NCBI GenBank assembly: GCA_012513195.1
Contig: JAAZCR010000160.1
Location: 1-5,452 of the forward strand
Length of the DNA: 5,452 nt
Direction: 5' to 3'
Source: Bacilli bacterium
Lineage (GTDB): Bacteria > Bacillota_I > Bacilli_A > Haloplasmatales > Haloplasmataceae
Under the pieces are notes generated by a model. It ran no database searches. It was not told the DNA's origin and saw only the letters and a program-made list of their open reading frames with translations. Shown here piece after piece: positions 1-5,452 of this stretch; position 1 is the stretch's first letter; each line of letters begins with the position of its first letter. A program made the position numbers and the translations under genes.

Positions 1-874
1 CCAATTGGGTTATCGAGGTGTACGTTATGATAAACATGGCAATGTTATCGATATGGAAGCTGGGTATGTTGATTTATTGATAAATGCGAAAAATACCTTA
101 AACACTCGTCTAGTGTTCAATGCAGTAGATGGTTTCGGTCAAAGTAGAGTAGCGAAGGAAGTGCCTGTTGATTTCTTATACCAAGAAGTGTGGACACCTA
201 AGCGTTATTATGAACTCAAACAAATTATCGATAAAGGTTTTGCTGATACAAACTACCAAAAATCAACAGTGCTTGCGGCTTATATGAACTATGGTAAACG
301 TGATAAAATGGGTTTATTCAACAAACATGCAGTATTATTGACGAATGCAACAATTTTCGCTAGTGGTGGTGCGCATCTTGAATTAGGGGATACGGGTATG
401 TTAAGTAGCGAATATTTCCCCAGCAATAATTTAAAGATGTCACTTGATTTAAAAACAAGTTTACGTAATTATTATGATTTCTTAGTAGCATATCAAAACT
501 TCCTTCGTGATAATGCAAGACCAAGCAATATTCGCGTTGAATTAGCAGGAGTAAAAACCTCAATATTAGGACAAAAAGATACGGTTTGGTATTTTTCTAA
601 GACGAAAGACAATTATCAAATAGTTCATTTAATTAATATTTTAGGTAATGATGATGATTGGCGCGATGACGAAGCAGATAAGAAAGCTCCAACAATCTTA
701 GAAAATGTTGAAGTGAAATTATACATTGATGATAACGTTAAGAAACTTTACCTTGCAAGTCCTGATAATAAGACCATTACTCCAATCGAATTAAAATTTA
801 CACAAAATGGTAGTTTTATCTCCTTTCTCCTTCCTCGATTAGAATATTGGAGTATGTTGGTAATCGAAAAATAA
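1..874 (+). CDS. Glycoside hydrolase family 66, dextranase-like enzyme (5' end missing)
   Basis: This is the C-terminal part of a GH66 enzyme, a family of endo-dextranases and cycloisomaltooligosaccharide glucanotransferases acting on alpha-1,6-glucan. The frame is open from the left edge, starting with Gln-Leu-Gly at 2-10. This fits the family IDQLG motif, so the nucleophile Asp would be the codon ending at base 1. Further family blocks are FNAVDGFGQ, the DFLYQEVW motif whose Glu (185-187) is the expected acid/base, VLAAYMNY, FASGGAHLELG near 355-390, EYFP, and YYDFLVAYQNFLRD. The last ~90 residues look like the C-terminal beta-sandwich (ASPD, LPRLEYWSML). HLELG and EYFP are only a few residues apart, so the CBM35 insertion that I recall in cyclising members at about this point is absent, favouring a plain dextranase. 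No C-terminal anchor, repeat or sorting signal is present. The N-terminus, and therefore any signal peptide, is outside the window. The family call is confident; the exact activity is inferred. Confidence 0.9.
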   Translation, partial: QLGYRGVRYDKHGNVIDMEAGYVDLLINAKNTLNTRLVFNAVDGFGQSRVAKEVPVDFLYQEVWTPKRYYELKQIIDKGFADTNYQKSTVLAAYMNYGKRDKMGLFNKHAVLLTNATIFASGGAHLELGDTGMLSSEYFPSNNLKMSLDLKTSLRNYYDFLVAYQNFLRDNARPSNIRVELAGVKTSILGQKDTVWYFSKTKDNYQIVHLINILGNDDDWRDDEADKKAPTILENVEVKLYIDDNVKKLYLASPDNKTITPIELKFTQNGSFISFLLPRLEYWSMLVIEK

Positions 875-876
875 AA

Positions 877-905
877 TCCATGCTTAGGCATGGACTTTTA
901 TTTTT
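877..905 (+). terminator. Intrinsic terminator of the GH66 gene
   Basis: A perfect 7-bp stem (TCCATGC 877-883 with GCATGGA 888-894) encloses a TTAG loop. It is followed by CTTTTATTTTT and starts three bases after the stop codon. The A-run before the stem and the T-run after it could also pair, so weak bidirectional use is possible, but the next gene is on the same strand. Confidence 0.85.
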
Positions 906-922
906 GGTAATTATATTTTACA

Positions 923-951
923 TTTACAGTATTTTTTCAATATGTTAAAAT
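923..951 (+). promoter_or_regulatory. Promoter of the AraC-family gene, extended -10
   Basis: The -35 box TTTACA (923-928) is separated by 17 bp from the -10 box TAAAAT (946-951), which is preceded by TGT (943-945), giving an extended -10. A second TTTACA lies at 917-922. Transcription would begin around 957-959, leaving a short leader of about 20 bases. The promoter lies directly after the GH66 terminator, so the regulator is probably transcribed independently. Confidence 0.65.
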
Positions 952-976
952 GAAAGTAAAGATTTGAGGTGAGGTA

Positions 977-1876
977 ATGTTTCTTAAATTTAATCTAGGG
1001 GAAATACCGGTGGTCAACTTTGTTGGTCGGGTAAAGTATAAACGACCTTGGGTTCATTTTGAACGGGTATCAAGCGAACATATCATGTTTTTAATCGAAG
1101 ACGGTGACTTATATATTGAAGAAGAAGGTGTGCGGTACCATCTTAAAGAAGGGGATTGTTTGATTCTTGAATCTGGTAAGTATCATATTGGTTATAAAGC
1201 AGCTACATGTGATTATTATTTTATCCATTTTGAATCAAACACTTTAGAGCGGGTTCAAGAAGACGATAGTGCTATGGATTATTTAATTTTAAATAATAAA
1301 ACAGTTGTTTTCCATGATGAACTGCCTTACTCAGCTCATAATATCTATATTCCTAAGTATATAAGTATTAAAGATTCTAATGTATTATATAAACTTAAGA
1401 ATTGTTTTAAGTCCGCTGTGGATAACTACTATGGAAGTGAAGATAATTATCCCGTTGTTTGCTCAAGTCGATTAGTAGAAATGTTAATTATTATTTCCCG
1501 CTATATTATCAATGAAAAGAAGATTAGTTACTCAAAAAATATTTCTAAAACTTTTTTTACAGCACAAGAGTTAAAGAAATTTTTAGATACCAATTCTTAT
1601 CGAAATATCACGAAAGAGCTTATCGAAGATAAGTTTGATTTAAACTATGATTATCTTAATCGTCTCTTAAAGAAGTATTATGGATTTAGTATCCAACAAT
1701 ACTCACAGATGAAGAAGATTGAAAAAGCCAAAGAAATCTTGATGAATAATGATATCAAGATGAGTGTGGTTGGTTATCTAGTAGGTATAGATAGTCCCTA
1801 TTATTTCAGTAAATTATTTAAAAAACATGTCGGAATGAGTCCAATGGAGTATTATAAAGAAGTCCGTCTTAAATAA
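977..1876 (+). CDS. AraC-family transcriptional regulator with cupin sensor domain
   Basis: This 299-residue protein has the usual AraC/XylS sugar-regulator size and layout. Residues ~30-85 form a cupin-like ligand domain (IEDGDLYIEEEG, then LKEGDCLILESGKYH). A less conserved linker of about 100 residues follows. Residues ~195-299 hold the two helix-turn-helix units: the first around 211-236, the second around 262-290 with the family signature VVGYLVGIDSPYYFSKLFKK and the terminal GMSPMEYYKEVR. The start is ATG 977. The upstream GAGGTGA at 966-972 matches the anti-Shine-Dalgarno sequence, with about 7 bases between its GG and the ATG. There is no signal peptide or membrane segment, so the protein is cytoplasmic. 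By position between a GH66 gene and binding-protein genes, it probably activates one or both units in response to a sugar. Ligand and targets are inferred only from context. Family assignment is firm. Confidence 0.95.
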   Translation: MFLKFNLGEIPVVNFVGRVKYKRPWVHFERVSSEHIMFLIEDGDLYIEEEGVRYHLKEGDCLILESGKYHIGYKAATCDYYFIHFESNTLERVQEDDSAMDYLILNNKTVVFHDELPYSAHNIYIPKYISIKDSNVLYKLKNCFKSAVDNYYGSEDNYPVVCSSRLVEMLIIISRYIINEKKISYSKNISKTFFTAQELKKFLDTNSYRNITKELIEDKFDLNYDYLNRLLKKYYGFSIQQYSQMKKIEKAKEILMNNDIKMSVVGYLVGIDSPYYFSKLFKKHVGMSPMEYYKEVRLK

Positions 1877-1900
1877 AATATTGTCTATTTTATTTAAGAG

Positions 1901-1930
1901 ATCACCTTCATTACGAAGGTGATTTTTGTT
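1901..1930 (+). terminator. Intrinsic terminator of the AraC-family gene
   Basis: A perfect 9-bp stem (ATCACCTTC 1901-1909 with GAAGGTGAT 1915-1923) encloses an ATTAC loop and is followed by TTTTGTT. It lies 24 bases after the stop codon. It separates the regulator from the binding-protein operon, which then needs its own promoter. Confidence 0.88.
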
Positions 1931-1943
1931 AAAAAAAGTCGTT

Positions 1944-1953
1944 TTTGTACAAA
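1944..1953. promoter_or_regulatory. Candidate operator palindrome upstream of the binding-protein operon
   Basis: TTTGTACAAA is a perfect 10-bp inverted repeat, 18 bases upstream of the proposed -35 box at 1972. That position suits an activator site, and an AraC-family gene ends just upstream. A palindrome this short and AT-rich can arise by chance, and AraC-type sites are more often direct repeats. I saw no second copy near the AraC promoter. Confidence 0.25.
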
Positions 1954-1971
1954 TGATATCCACATTGTTAA

Positions 1972-2000
1972 TTTACTATTTTTTTGGTAATTTTTATAAT
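1972..2000 (+). promoter_or_regulatory. Promoter of the Ig-like protein / binding-protein operon
   Basis: The -35 box TTTACT (1972-1977, four of six consensus bases) stands 17 bp from a perfect TATAAT (1995-2000). A second TATAAT at 2001-2006 has no good -35 partner. The start site would be near 2007, giving a leader of about 25-30 bases. The weak -35 next to a perfect -10 fits a promoter that depends on an activator, although that is inference. Confidence 0.6.
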
Positions 2001-2034
2001 TATAATAAGAATGAGGAAATGGGAGGACATGACT

Positions 2035-2826
2035 TTGAAGGTTAAAACATTTTTGTTAATCTTTTTTTCAGTTATCATGTTAGCGCTTACGAATGTTGAT
2101 GTAAAAGCAGTTGAGTTTGTTAAATATAACAATGAAAATAGAACAGGGACTTACGCTGATACTTTCAGTAAAGTGATTGTGGAATTCTCTGAACGAATGG
2201 AAGTAGATGAAGTAAAAGCCAAGTTACAAATCACGGATGCTAATAATAATCCATTAGAGGTTACAAGAATTTTAGCTCTAGATGAGATTGCTGGACTCGC
2301 CACTCGTTATCAAATTGATCTCAAAAATAATCTAGATAAGACAAAAACTTATAAAGCATTATTTGAAGATTTATCCATTCAACTTAATCTCGATACCACA
2401 GCTCCATACATCAGTTATACTAATCAAGTAAGAAACGATATGAAACGATATGATGAACGCGAAAATGTTTTCTTAGTACAAGGATTGACGCAAAACACTT
2501 TTGAACGGTTATTTGGAGAAAAAGAAGAATTCAACATCTATGAATATTTACGGATCAACATTGTTGATAATCGTGATGGTAGTCTCATGGATAAAATGGT
2601 GATTGAGAATCTACCCAACCCTTATAAGCCAGGAACATATGTTGTTAAAATCAAAGCTACGGATTCATGGAACAATGAAGCAGTACAAGAGTTTACGTTT
2701 AAAGTTGTAAAAAACACTGATAAGACTGATCTCGCAATTGATATCGTAACATTTACTGGAGTTGGATTAATCATCGGCTTTAGTATATTCTTTATTTTAA
2801 AAAGAAGAAGTGTAGGGAGGAATTAA
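2035..2826 (+). CDS. Ig-like, membrane-anchored surface protein of unknown function
   Basis: I do not recognise a named family. From the TTG start the product has 263 residues. It begins with a signal peptide (MKVKTFLLIFF, cleavage likely after VKA at residue 25). A first beta-rich segment (~26-118; SKVIVEFSERM) resembles bacterial Ig-like/SbsA-type domains. A second (~119-228) begins with DTTAPYISY and ends with PGTYVVKIKATDSWNNEA, as in DUF5011/HYR-like Ig folds. One transmembrane helix (~234-255) and the basic tail KRRSVGRN follow, so the body faces outward. The start is ambiguous. GGGAGG (2021-2026) is 8 bases from TTG 2035 but only 2 from the in-frame ATG 2029, so TTG is preferred; ATG 2029 would add two residues. 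No catalytic motif is visible. Its stop is three bases from the binding-protein start, implying a joint role at the cell surface, perhaps as a scaffold or accessory for polysaccharide or importer. Function is unknown. Confidence 0.8.
   Translation: MKVKTFLLIFFSVIMLALTNVDVKAVEFVKYNNENRTGTYADTFSKVIVEFSERMEVDEVKAKLQITDANNNPLEVTRILALDEIAGLATRYQIDLKNNLDKTKTYKALFEDLSIQLNLDTTAPYISYTNQVRNDMKRYDERENVFLVQGLTQNTFERLFGEKEEFNIYEYLRINIVDNRDGSLMDKMVIENLPNPYKPGTYVVKIKATDSWNNEAVQEFTFKVVKNTDKTDLAIDIVTFTGVGLIIGFSIFFILKRRSVGRN
2432..2451 (+). repeat. Two perfect tandem copies of a 10-bp unit inside the Ig-like protein gene
   Basis: GAAACGATAT occurs twice back to back at 2432-2451, and is followed by a partial third start (GATGAACG). 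The unit is not a multiple of three, so the two copies are read in different frames, within the peptide RNDMKRYDE. Gain or loss of one unit would shift the frame. With only two copies it may be chance. Confidence 0.5.
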
Positions 2827-2829
2827 GGG
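2815..2829 (+). promoter_or_regulatory. Ribosome binding site that decides the binding-protein start
   Basis: GGGAGG (2815-2820) lies inside the last codons of the Ig-like protein gene. It is 9 bases from ATG 2830 and 12 from ATG 2833, which favours the first of the two adjacent Met codons. Its place inside the upstream gene suggests coupled translation. Confidence 0.7.
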
Positions 2830-4482
2830 ATGATGAAAAAAATATTTTTATATATTACCATCTTTATAACTGTGCTATTTATCTCTTCCTGTAGTAATAA
2901 AACACCAAAGAATCAAACAACTACTAAGATTGACCGTGCTGAATCCTTCTTTGGTGATAAAACCGCTGCTGAATGGAAAGAATATTATAAAGATATTATC
3001 GATATCGACCGAGATAAAAACGGTGTTCCTGATTGGCAAGAAGTTGAAATGACAATTGTTTATGCTTCAGACTTTTATGATGACGAAGATGAGTTGAATA
3101 CTTTATTCCGTAATGCACTCAAATGGGCTGAAAAATATCCCAACATTACAGTGGTAAGAGACCAACGTTTTAAAAAAGCAACTACAAATGATAGTGATGA
3201 TGTATTATTAGAATTATTAACTGCTGCTTCTCAAGACGGTAGTATGCCTGATATTTACTATTCTCCTCTCAGTGCGGAAGTATATGACCAAGATTTAACA
3301 CTTGATTTAACACCATACCTTAGAACTGATGAAGAAGCTCGCTATATTTCAAGTAATGCTTTTGAGTTCATGACAAGTTTTGATGGACAAGAAATATGGG
3401 GCTTACCTTATATGTCAGTATCACTTTTTGCGGTTGTGAACCGCGGACTATTAAAAGAAAAGAATATACCCATACCTTCATATGATTGGACTTATGAAGA
3501 GTACGAAGCTATGCGAGCCAAGGTAGGTTTGATGACCGATTCTGGTCAATGTATTTTCCCAGGTATTATCAACTTTTCTGAAATCGGACCACATTATTTC
3601 GATGGAATACCTAATGGATGGAAAGGCTTTAATATCAAAACGCAACGGTTCGACTTTACTAGTGCTGTCAATTATGGCGCATGGTTAACAGAAGAAGCAG
3701 CTGAAGGTGACCGTGGTTGGCATTTCTGGGATTTAGAAACTAGTCAACGTGAAGCAATTTGCGGCAGTTACGGTAACCCTTGGGCAGATGGTTTCCAAGC
3801 TGTTGAAAGTACATGGTTCTATATGCTTAGTACTAATGTCCAAGATTGGATTCTTACTCGTGGTTTAGACATTGATGTCTATCCTCTACCACAAGCACCT
3901 GCAGGTGGAGTTACAGCAACGCAAGGTTTCTATGATACATTTAGTTTATCTTATAAATTAAAAGATGACCCTGTAAAAGCCCAAGCAGTATTTGAACTAG
4001 CCAAATGGTTGACATATGGTGAAGAAGGCACAAAAGCGCGTTGGAGTCTCATCGAAGAAGATATTCAAAAATATGGATATAGTGTTGATGAATGGATTGA
4101 AAAAGGAAATAGTCCCGATACCTTCCCAACAGTTCACCCTTCTACTCATTTAATGGACTACATTATGGGCTGGCCAGTAACAACAAATCCTGAGGTTTTA
4201 AAAAATCATCCATTAGTTAAAGGGTTCCCTGAAGATAGCCCATTTGCGGTATATAATTTCCCTGCCTTTAAAACAGAGGAATTCCAAAGACAATTATCCA
4301 ATCCTGTCGCATATCCTCGACAAATTCCTGCAGCCGCAAAGGCGATGGAAGATTTAAATATTTGGGATGATATTAAAAATCGTATCAAAAATGAAGGATA
4401 TAGTTATCAAACAATTGCGCCAGAAATTGATGATTTATTAAATCAACGAATGGACGATTTCCTCCGTAACTACACGAAATAG
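2830..4482 (+). CDS. Carbohydrate ABC transporter solute-binding lipoprotein
   Basis: This 550-residue extracellular solute-binding protein belongs to the broad sugar-binding group (SBP_bac_1/UgpB-like) and captures a sugar outside the cell for an ABC importer. A hydrophobic leader ends in the lipobox I-S-S-C with the lipidated Cys at residue 21. A polar linker follows, then at residues 60-71 the loop DRDKNGVPDWQE, which matches a thrombospondin-type-3/EF-hand calcium loop. The binding domain starts near residue 74 (MTIVYASD). It contains the family-typical IWGLPYMSVSLFAVVNRGLL followed by WTYEEYEAM, several Trp-rich blocks that suit sugar stacking, and DTFSLSYKLKDDPVKAQAVF near the hinge. 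At 550 residues it is longer than common sugar-binding proteins (about 420-450) and closer to the LplA/YtcQ-sized ones. It is co-transcribed with the upstream Ig-like gene. Neither permease nor ATPase genes are in the window. The ligand is unknown; an isomalto-oligosaccharide is a guess from the GH66 neighbour. Confidence 0.92.
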   Translation: MMKKIFLYITIFITVLFISSCSNKTPKNQTTTKIDRAESFFGDKTAAEWKEYYKDIIDIDRDKNGVPDWQEVEMTIVYASDFYDDEDELNTLFRNALKWAEKYPNITVVRDQRFKKATTNDSDDVLLELLTAASQDGSMPDIYYSPLSAEVYDQDLTLDLTPYLRTDEEARYISSNAFEFMTSFDGQEIWGLPYMSVSLFAVVNRGLLKEKNIPIPSYDWTYEEYEAMRAKVGLMTDSGQCIFPGIINFSEIGPHYFDGIPNGWKGFNIKTQRFDFTSAVNYGAWLTEEAAEGDRGWHFWDLETSQREAICGSYGNPWADGFQAVESTWFYMLSTNVQDWILTRGLDIDVYPLPQAPAGGVTATQGFYDTFSLSYKLKDDPVKAQAVFELAKWLTYGEEGTKARWSLIEEDIQKYGYSVDEWIEKGNSPDTFPTVHPSTHLMDYIMGWPVTTNPEVLKNHPLVKGFPEDSPFAVYNFPAFKTEEFQRQLSNPVAYPRQIPAAAKAMEDLNIWDDIKNRIKNEGYSYQTIAPEIDDLLNQRMDDFLRNYTK

Positions 4483-4493
4483 TTGTTAATCAA

Positions 4494-4540
4494 AAATAGT
4501 TTCCACAAATAGTCTAATTTCGTGGAAACTATTTATTATT
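4494..4540 (+). terminator. Long intercistronic hairpin, terminator or attenuator
   Basis: A perfect 13-bp stem (AAATAGTTTCCAC 4494-4506 with GTGGAAACTATTT 4522-4534) can be extended by AAAT/ATTT (4507-4510 with 4517-4520) if C4521 is bulged, leaving the loop AGTCTA. The 3' arm runs into ATTATTT, a broken T-tract, so termination may be incomplete. No convincing promoter fits between this hairpin and the next start at 4569. Partial read-through would therefore supply the next gene, and the hairpin would raise or stabilise the binding-protein message relative to it. Confidence 0.75.
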
Positions 4541-4568
4541 TAACCTCTAAGATAAGGGAGATGAAAGG

Positions 4569-5452
4569 ATGAAGAAGTTAATAATCATCCTCGCAGTATT
4601 GAGTGTCTTTTGCGTAATCTTTTTTACCAATATGACTGTGAATGCCAACTATGAAGATGATATGGATATTTCAACTTTAATAAAAGAGGATATTCTTAAT
4701 AAGAATAGCGTGTATAACTATACCTTTAGTTCTACTGAAAACTATTATGCTGTTTACCATAAATGGTTATCTATGGGACTAAAAGAAGGAACATCACAAG
4801 TACTTGTTACCCCTGAAATGATGACTGGTGGCCATCTCGATGAACAAGGATTACGCTTAGCACCTGGTGATAATATTAGTTTTGTTGTTAATATTGACGA
4901 TGAAGGATTATACTCACTTTACTTAGATTATTATGCATTATCCGATACTCGCGTAAATCCTACCATTAATCTCATGATTAATCATGTTAATCAATTCAGT
5001 GAGATGGCAAATATCGAATTATCTGTCGATTGGATTAGGGAGAATGAAAAGCGCTATGATCGTTATGGGGATGAATTAACGCCAAAAGCGATACTGGATA
5101 CCAAATGGTATAGAGGAGAGGGATTAAGAGATCCTAATAATTTCTTTAGTGAGCCTTTGAAGTTTTATTTTCTTAAGGGAGAAAATGAAGTTACGCTTAC
5201 ATTAAATGAAGGTTATATAATAGTAGGTAATATTATGATTAAAAATAATGATATTGATTTACCTAACTATGAAGAATATCTTCGCTCATATCCCCATAAA
5301 GACAAAAATAGTGCCCTAATCACGATTGAAGCAGAAGACTATTTAACTAAGAGTCGTCAAAGCATTCGGACTAAATATATGCGTGACCCGCAAGTAACAC
5401 CTTATGCTTATAAAAATCGGGTTTTAAATGTATTAGACGGTTATGCATATGG
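4569..5452 (+). CDS. Secreted CBM-like protein, probably N-terminal part of a large solute-binding protein (3' end missing)
   Basis: The frame is open for 294 residues to the right edge. The start is ATG 4569, with AAGGGAG (4554-4560) 8 bases upstream. A signal peptide (MKKLIIILAVL, cleavage likely after VNA at residue 26) has no lipobox. A beta-sandwich segment (~75-225) contains PGDNISFVVNIDDEGLYSLY, then a Trp-Tyr-Arg block with FFSEPLKFYFLKGENEVTL, ending in IIVGNIMIKN. A second segment opens with ITIEAEDYLTKS near 250, the typical opening of CBM6/35-like modules, and continues past the edge. From memory this pattern matches the N-terminal half of ~900-1000-residue extracellular solute-binding proteins of gut and soil Bacillota, which end in an SBP_bac_1-type domain. 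That would make it a second sugar-binding protein next to the lipoprotein. A stand-alone carbohydrate-binding surface protein is the alternative. The missing C-terminus prevents a decision. Confidence 0.8.
   Translation, partial: MKKLIIILAVLSVFCVIFFTNMTVNANYEDDMDISTLIKEDILNKNSVYNYTFSSTENYYAVYHKWLSMGLKEGTSQVLVTPEMMTGGHLDEQGLRLAPGDNISFVVNIDDEGLYSLYLDYYALSDTRVNPTINLMINHVNQFSEMANIELSVDWIRENEKRYDRYGDELTPKAILDTKWYRGEGLRDPNNFFSEPLKFYFLKGENEVTLTLNEGYIIVGNIMIKNNDIDLPNYEEYLRSYPHKDKNSALITIEAEDYLTKSRQSIRTKYMRDPQVTPYAYKNRVLNVLDGYAY

Noticed and set aside
5..7. TTG as the start of the GH66 gene
   Set aside because: This codon is the Leu of the internal family motif (I)DQLG; the frame is open to the left edge and the conserved catalytic domain must begin upstream.
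360..563. Minus-strand open frame of 67 codons
   Set aside because: It lies wholly inside the GH66 gene, opposite strongly conserved family motifs; it has no recognisable domain or independent promoter.
1984..2034. Longer N-terminus of the Ig-like protein beginning at 1984
   Set aside because: This would place the -10 box and transcript start inside the coding region. It has no ribosome binding site, and it would put a second hydrophobic stretch before the signal peptide.
1877..2034. Small RNA or riboswitch in the gap after the regulator
   Set aside because: The only clear structure is the terminator of the regulator; the rest is AT-rich promoter sequence without a recognisable aptamer.
4206..4388. 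Minus-strand open frame of 60 codons
   Set aside because: It is antisense to the C-terminal part of the binding lipoprotein, with no recognisable features.
4535..4568. Promoter for the CBM-like gene
   Set aside because: The only -10-like sequence (TAAGAT near 4548) has no acceptable -35 box at 16-18 bp; the position falls inside the hairpin arm.
4561..4572. ATG at 4561 followed by AAA GGA TGA, overlapping the start at 4569
   Set aside because: The ribosome binding site abuts this ATG with no spacing, and the frame ends after three codons. It is most likely part of the spacer; a coupling mini-ORF cannot be shown.
1..5452. Mycoplasma-type code with TGA as Trp
   Set aside because: All genes use TGG for Trp and read full length in the standard code; no in-frame TGA was seen.

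Overview
The window is AT-rich, all recognisable genes lie on the plus strand, and the genes read through in the standard code: Trp is TGG throughout and no in-frame TGA was seen. Strong GGAGG-type ribosome binding sites, a lipoprotein-anchored ABC binding protein and U-tailed terminators point to a low-GC Bacillota, or a standard-code mollicute relative of the Acholeplasma/Haloplasma/Izemoplasma type. The exact taxon cannot be read from this sequence.

Layout: (1) positions 1-874 are the 3' part of a glycoside hydrolase family 66 (dextranase-like) gene, closed by a terminator at 877-905. (2) An AraC-family regulator (977-1876) has its own extended -10 promoter and a perfect 9-bp terminator. 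(3) A new transcription unit starts near 2007 from a TATAAT promoter. It carries a small Ig-like surface protein with a signal peptide and a C-terminal membrane anchor (probable TTG start at 2035). Three bases later comes a 550-residue lipoprotein, the solute-binding subunit of a carbohydrate ABC importer (2830-4482). (4) A long hairpin (4494-4534) separates this from a secreted protein that runs off the right edge (4569-5452). That protein has carbohydrate-binding-module-like beta-sandwich segments and resembles the N-terminal part of very large extracellular solute-binding proteins.

Taken together this looks like an alpha-glucan (dextran/isomalto-oligosaccharide) capture locus. An endo-acting GH66 enzyme would cut the polymer, a sugar-responsive AraC regulator would sense the product, and surface binding proteins would feed an ABC importer. 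The permease genes are not in the window and are expected further right. The substrate link rests only on the GH66 neighbour.

The parts I could not place in a well-described system are the Ig-like membrane-anchored protein co-transcribed with the binding protein, the thrombospondin-type-3-like calcium loop next to the lipid anchor of the binding protein, and the tandem arrangement of two different extracellular binding proteins separated by a hairpin. I saw no RNA genes, CRISPR arrays, insertion sequences or phage genes.
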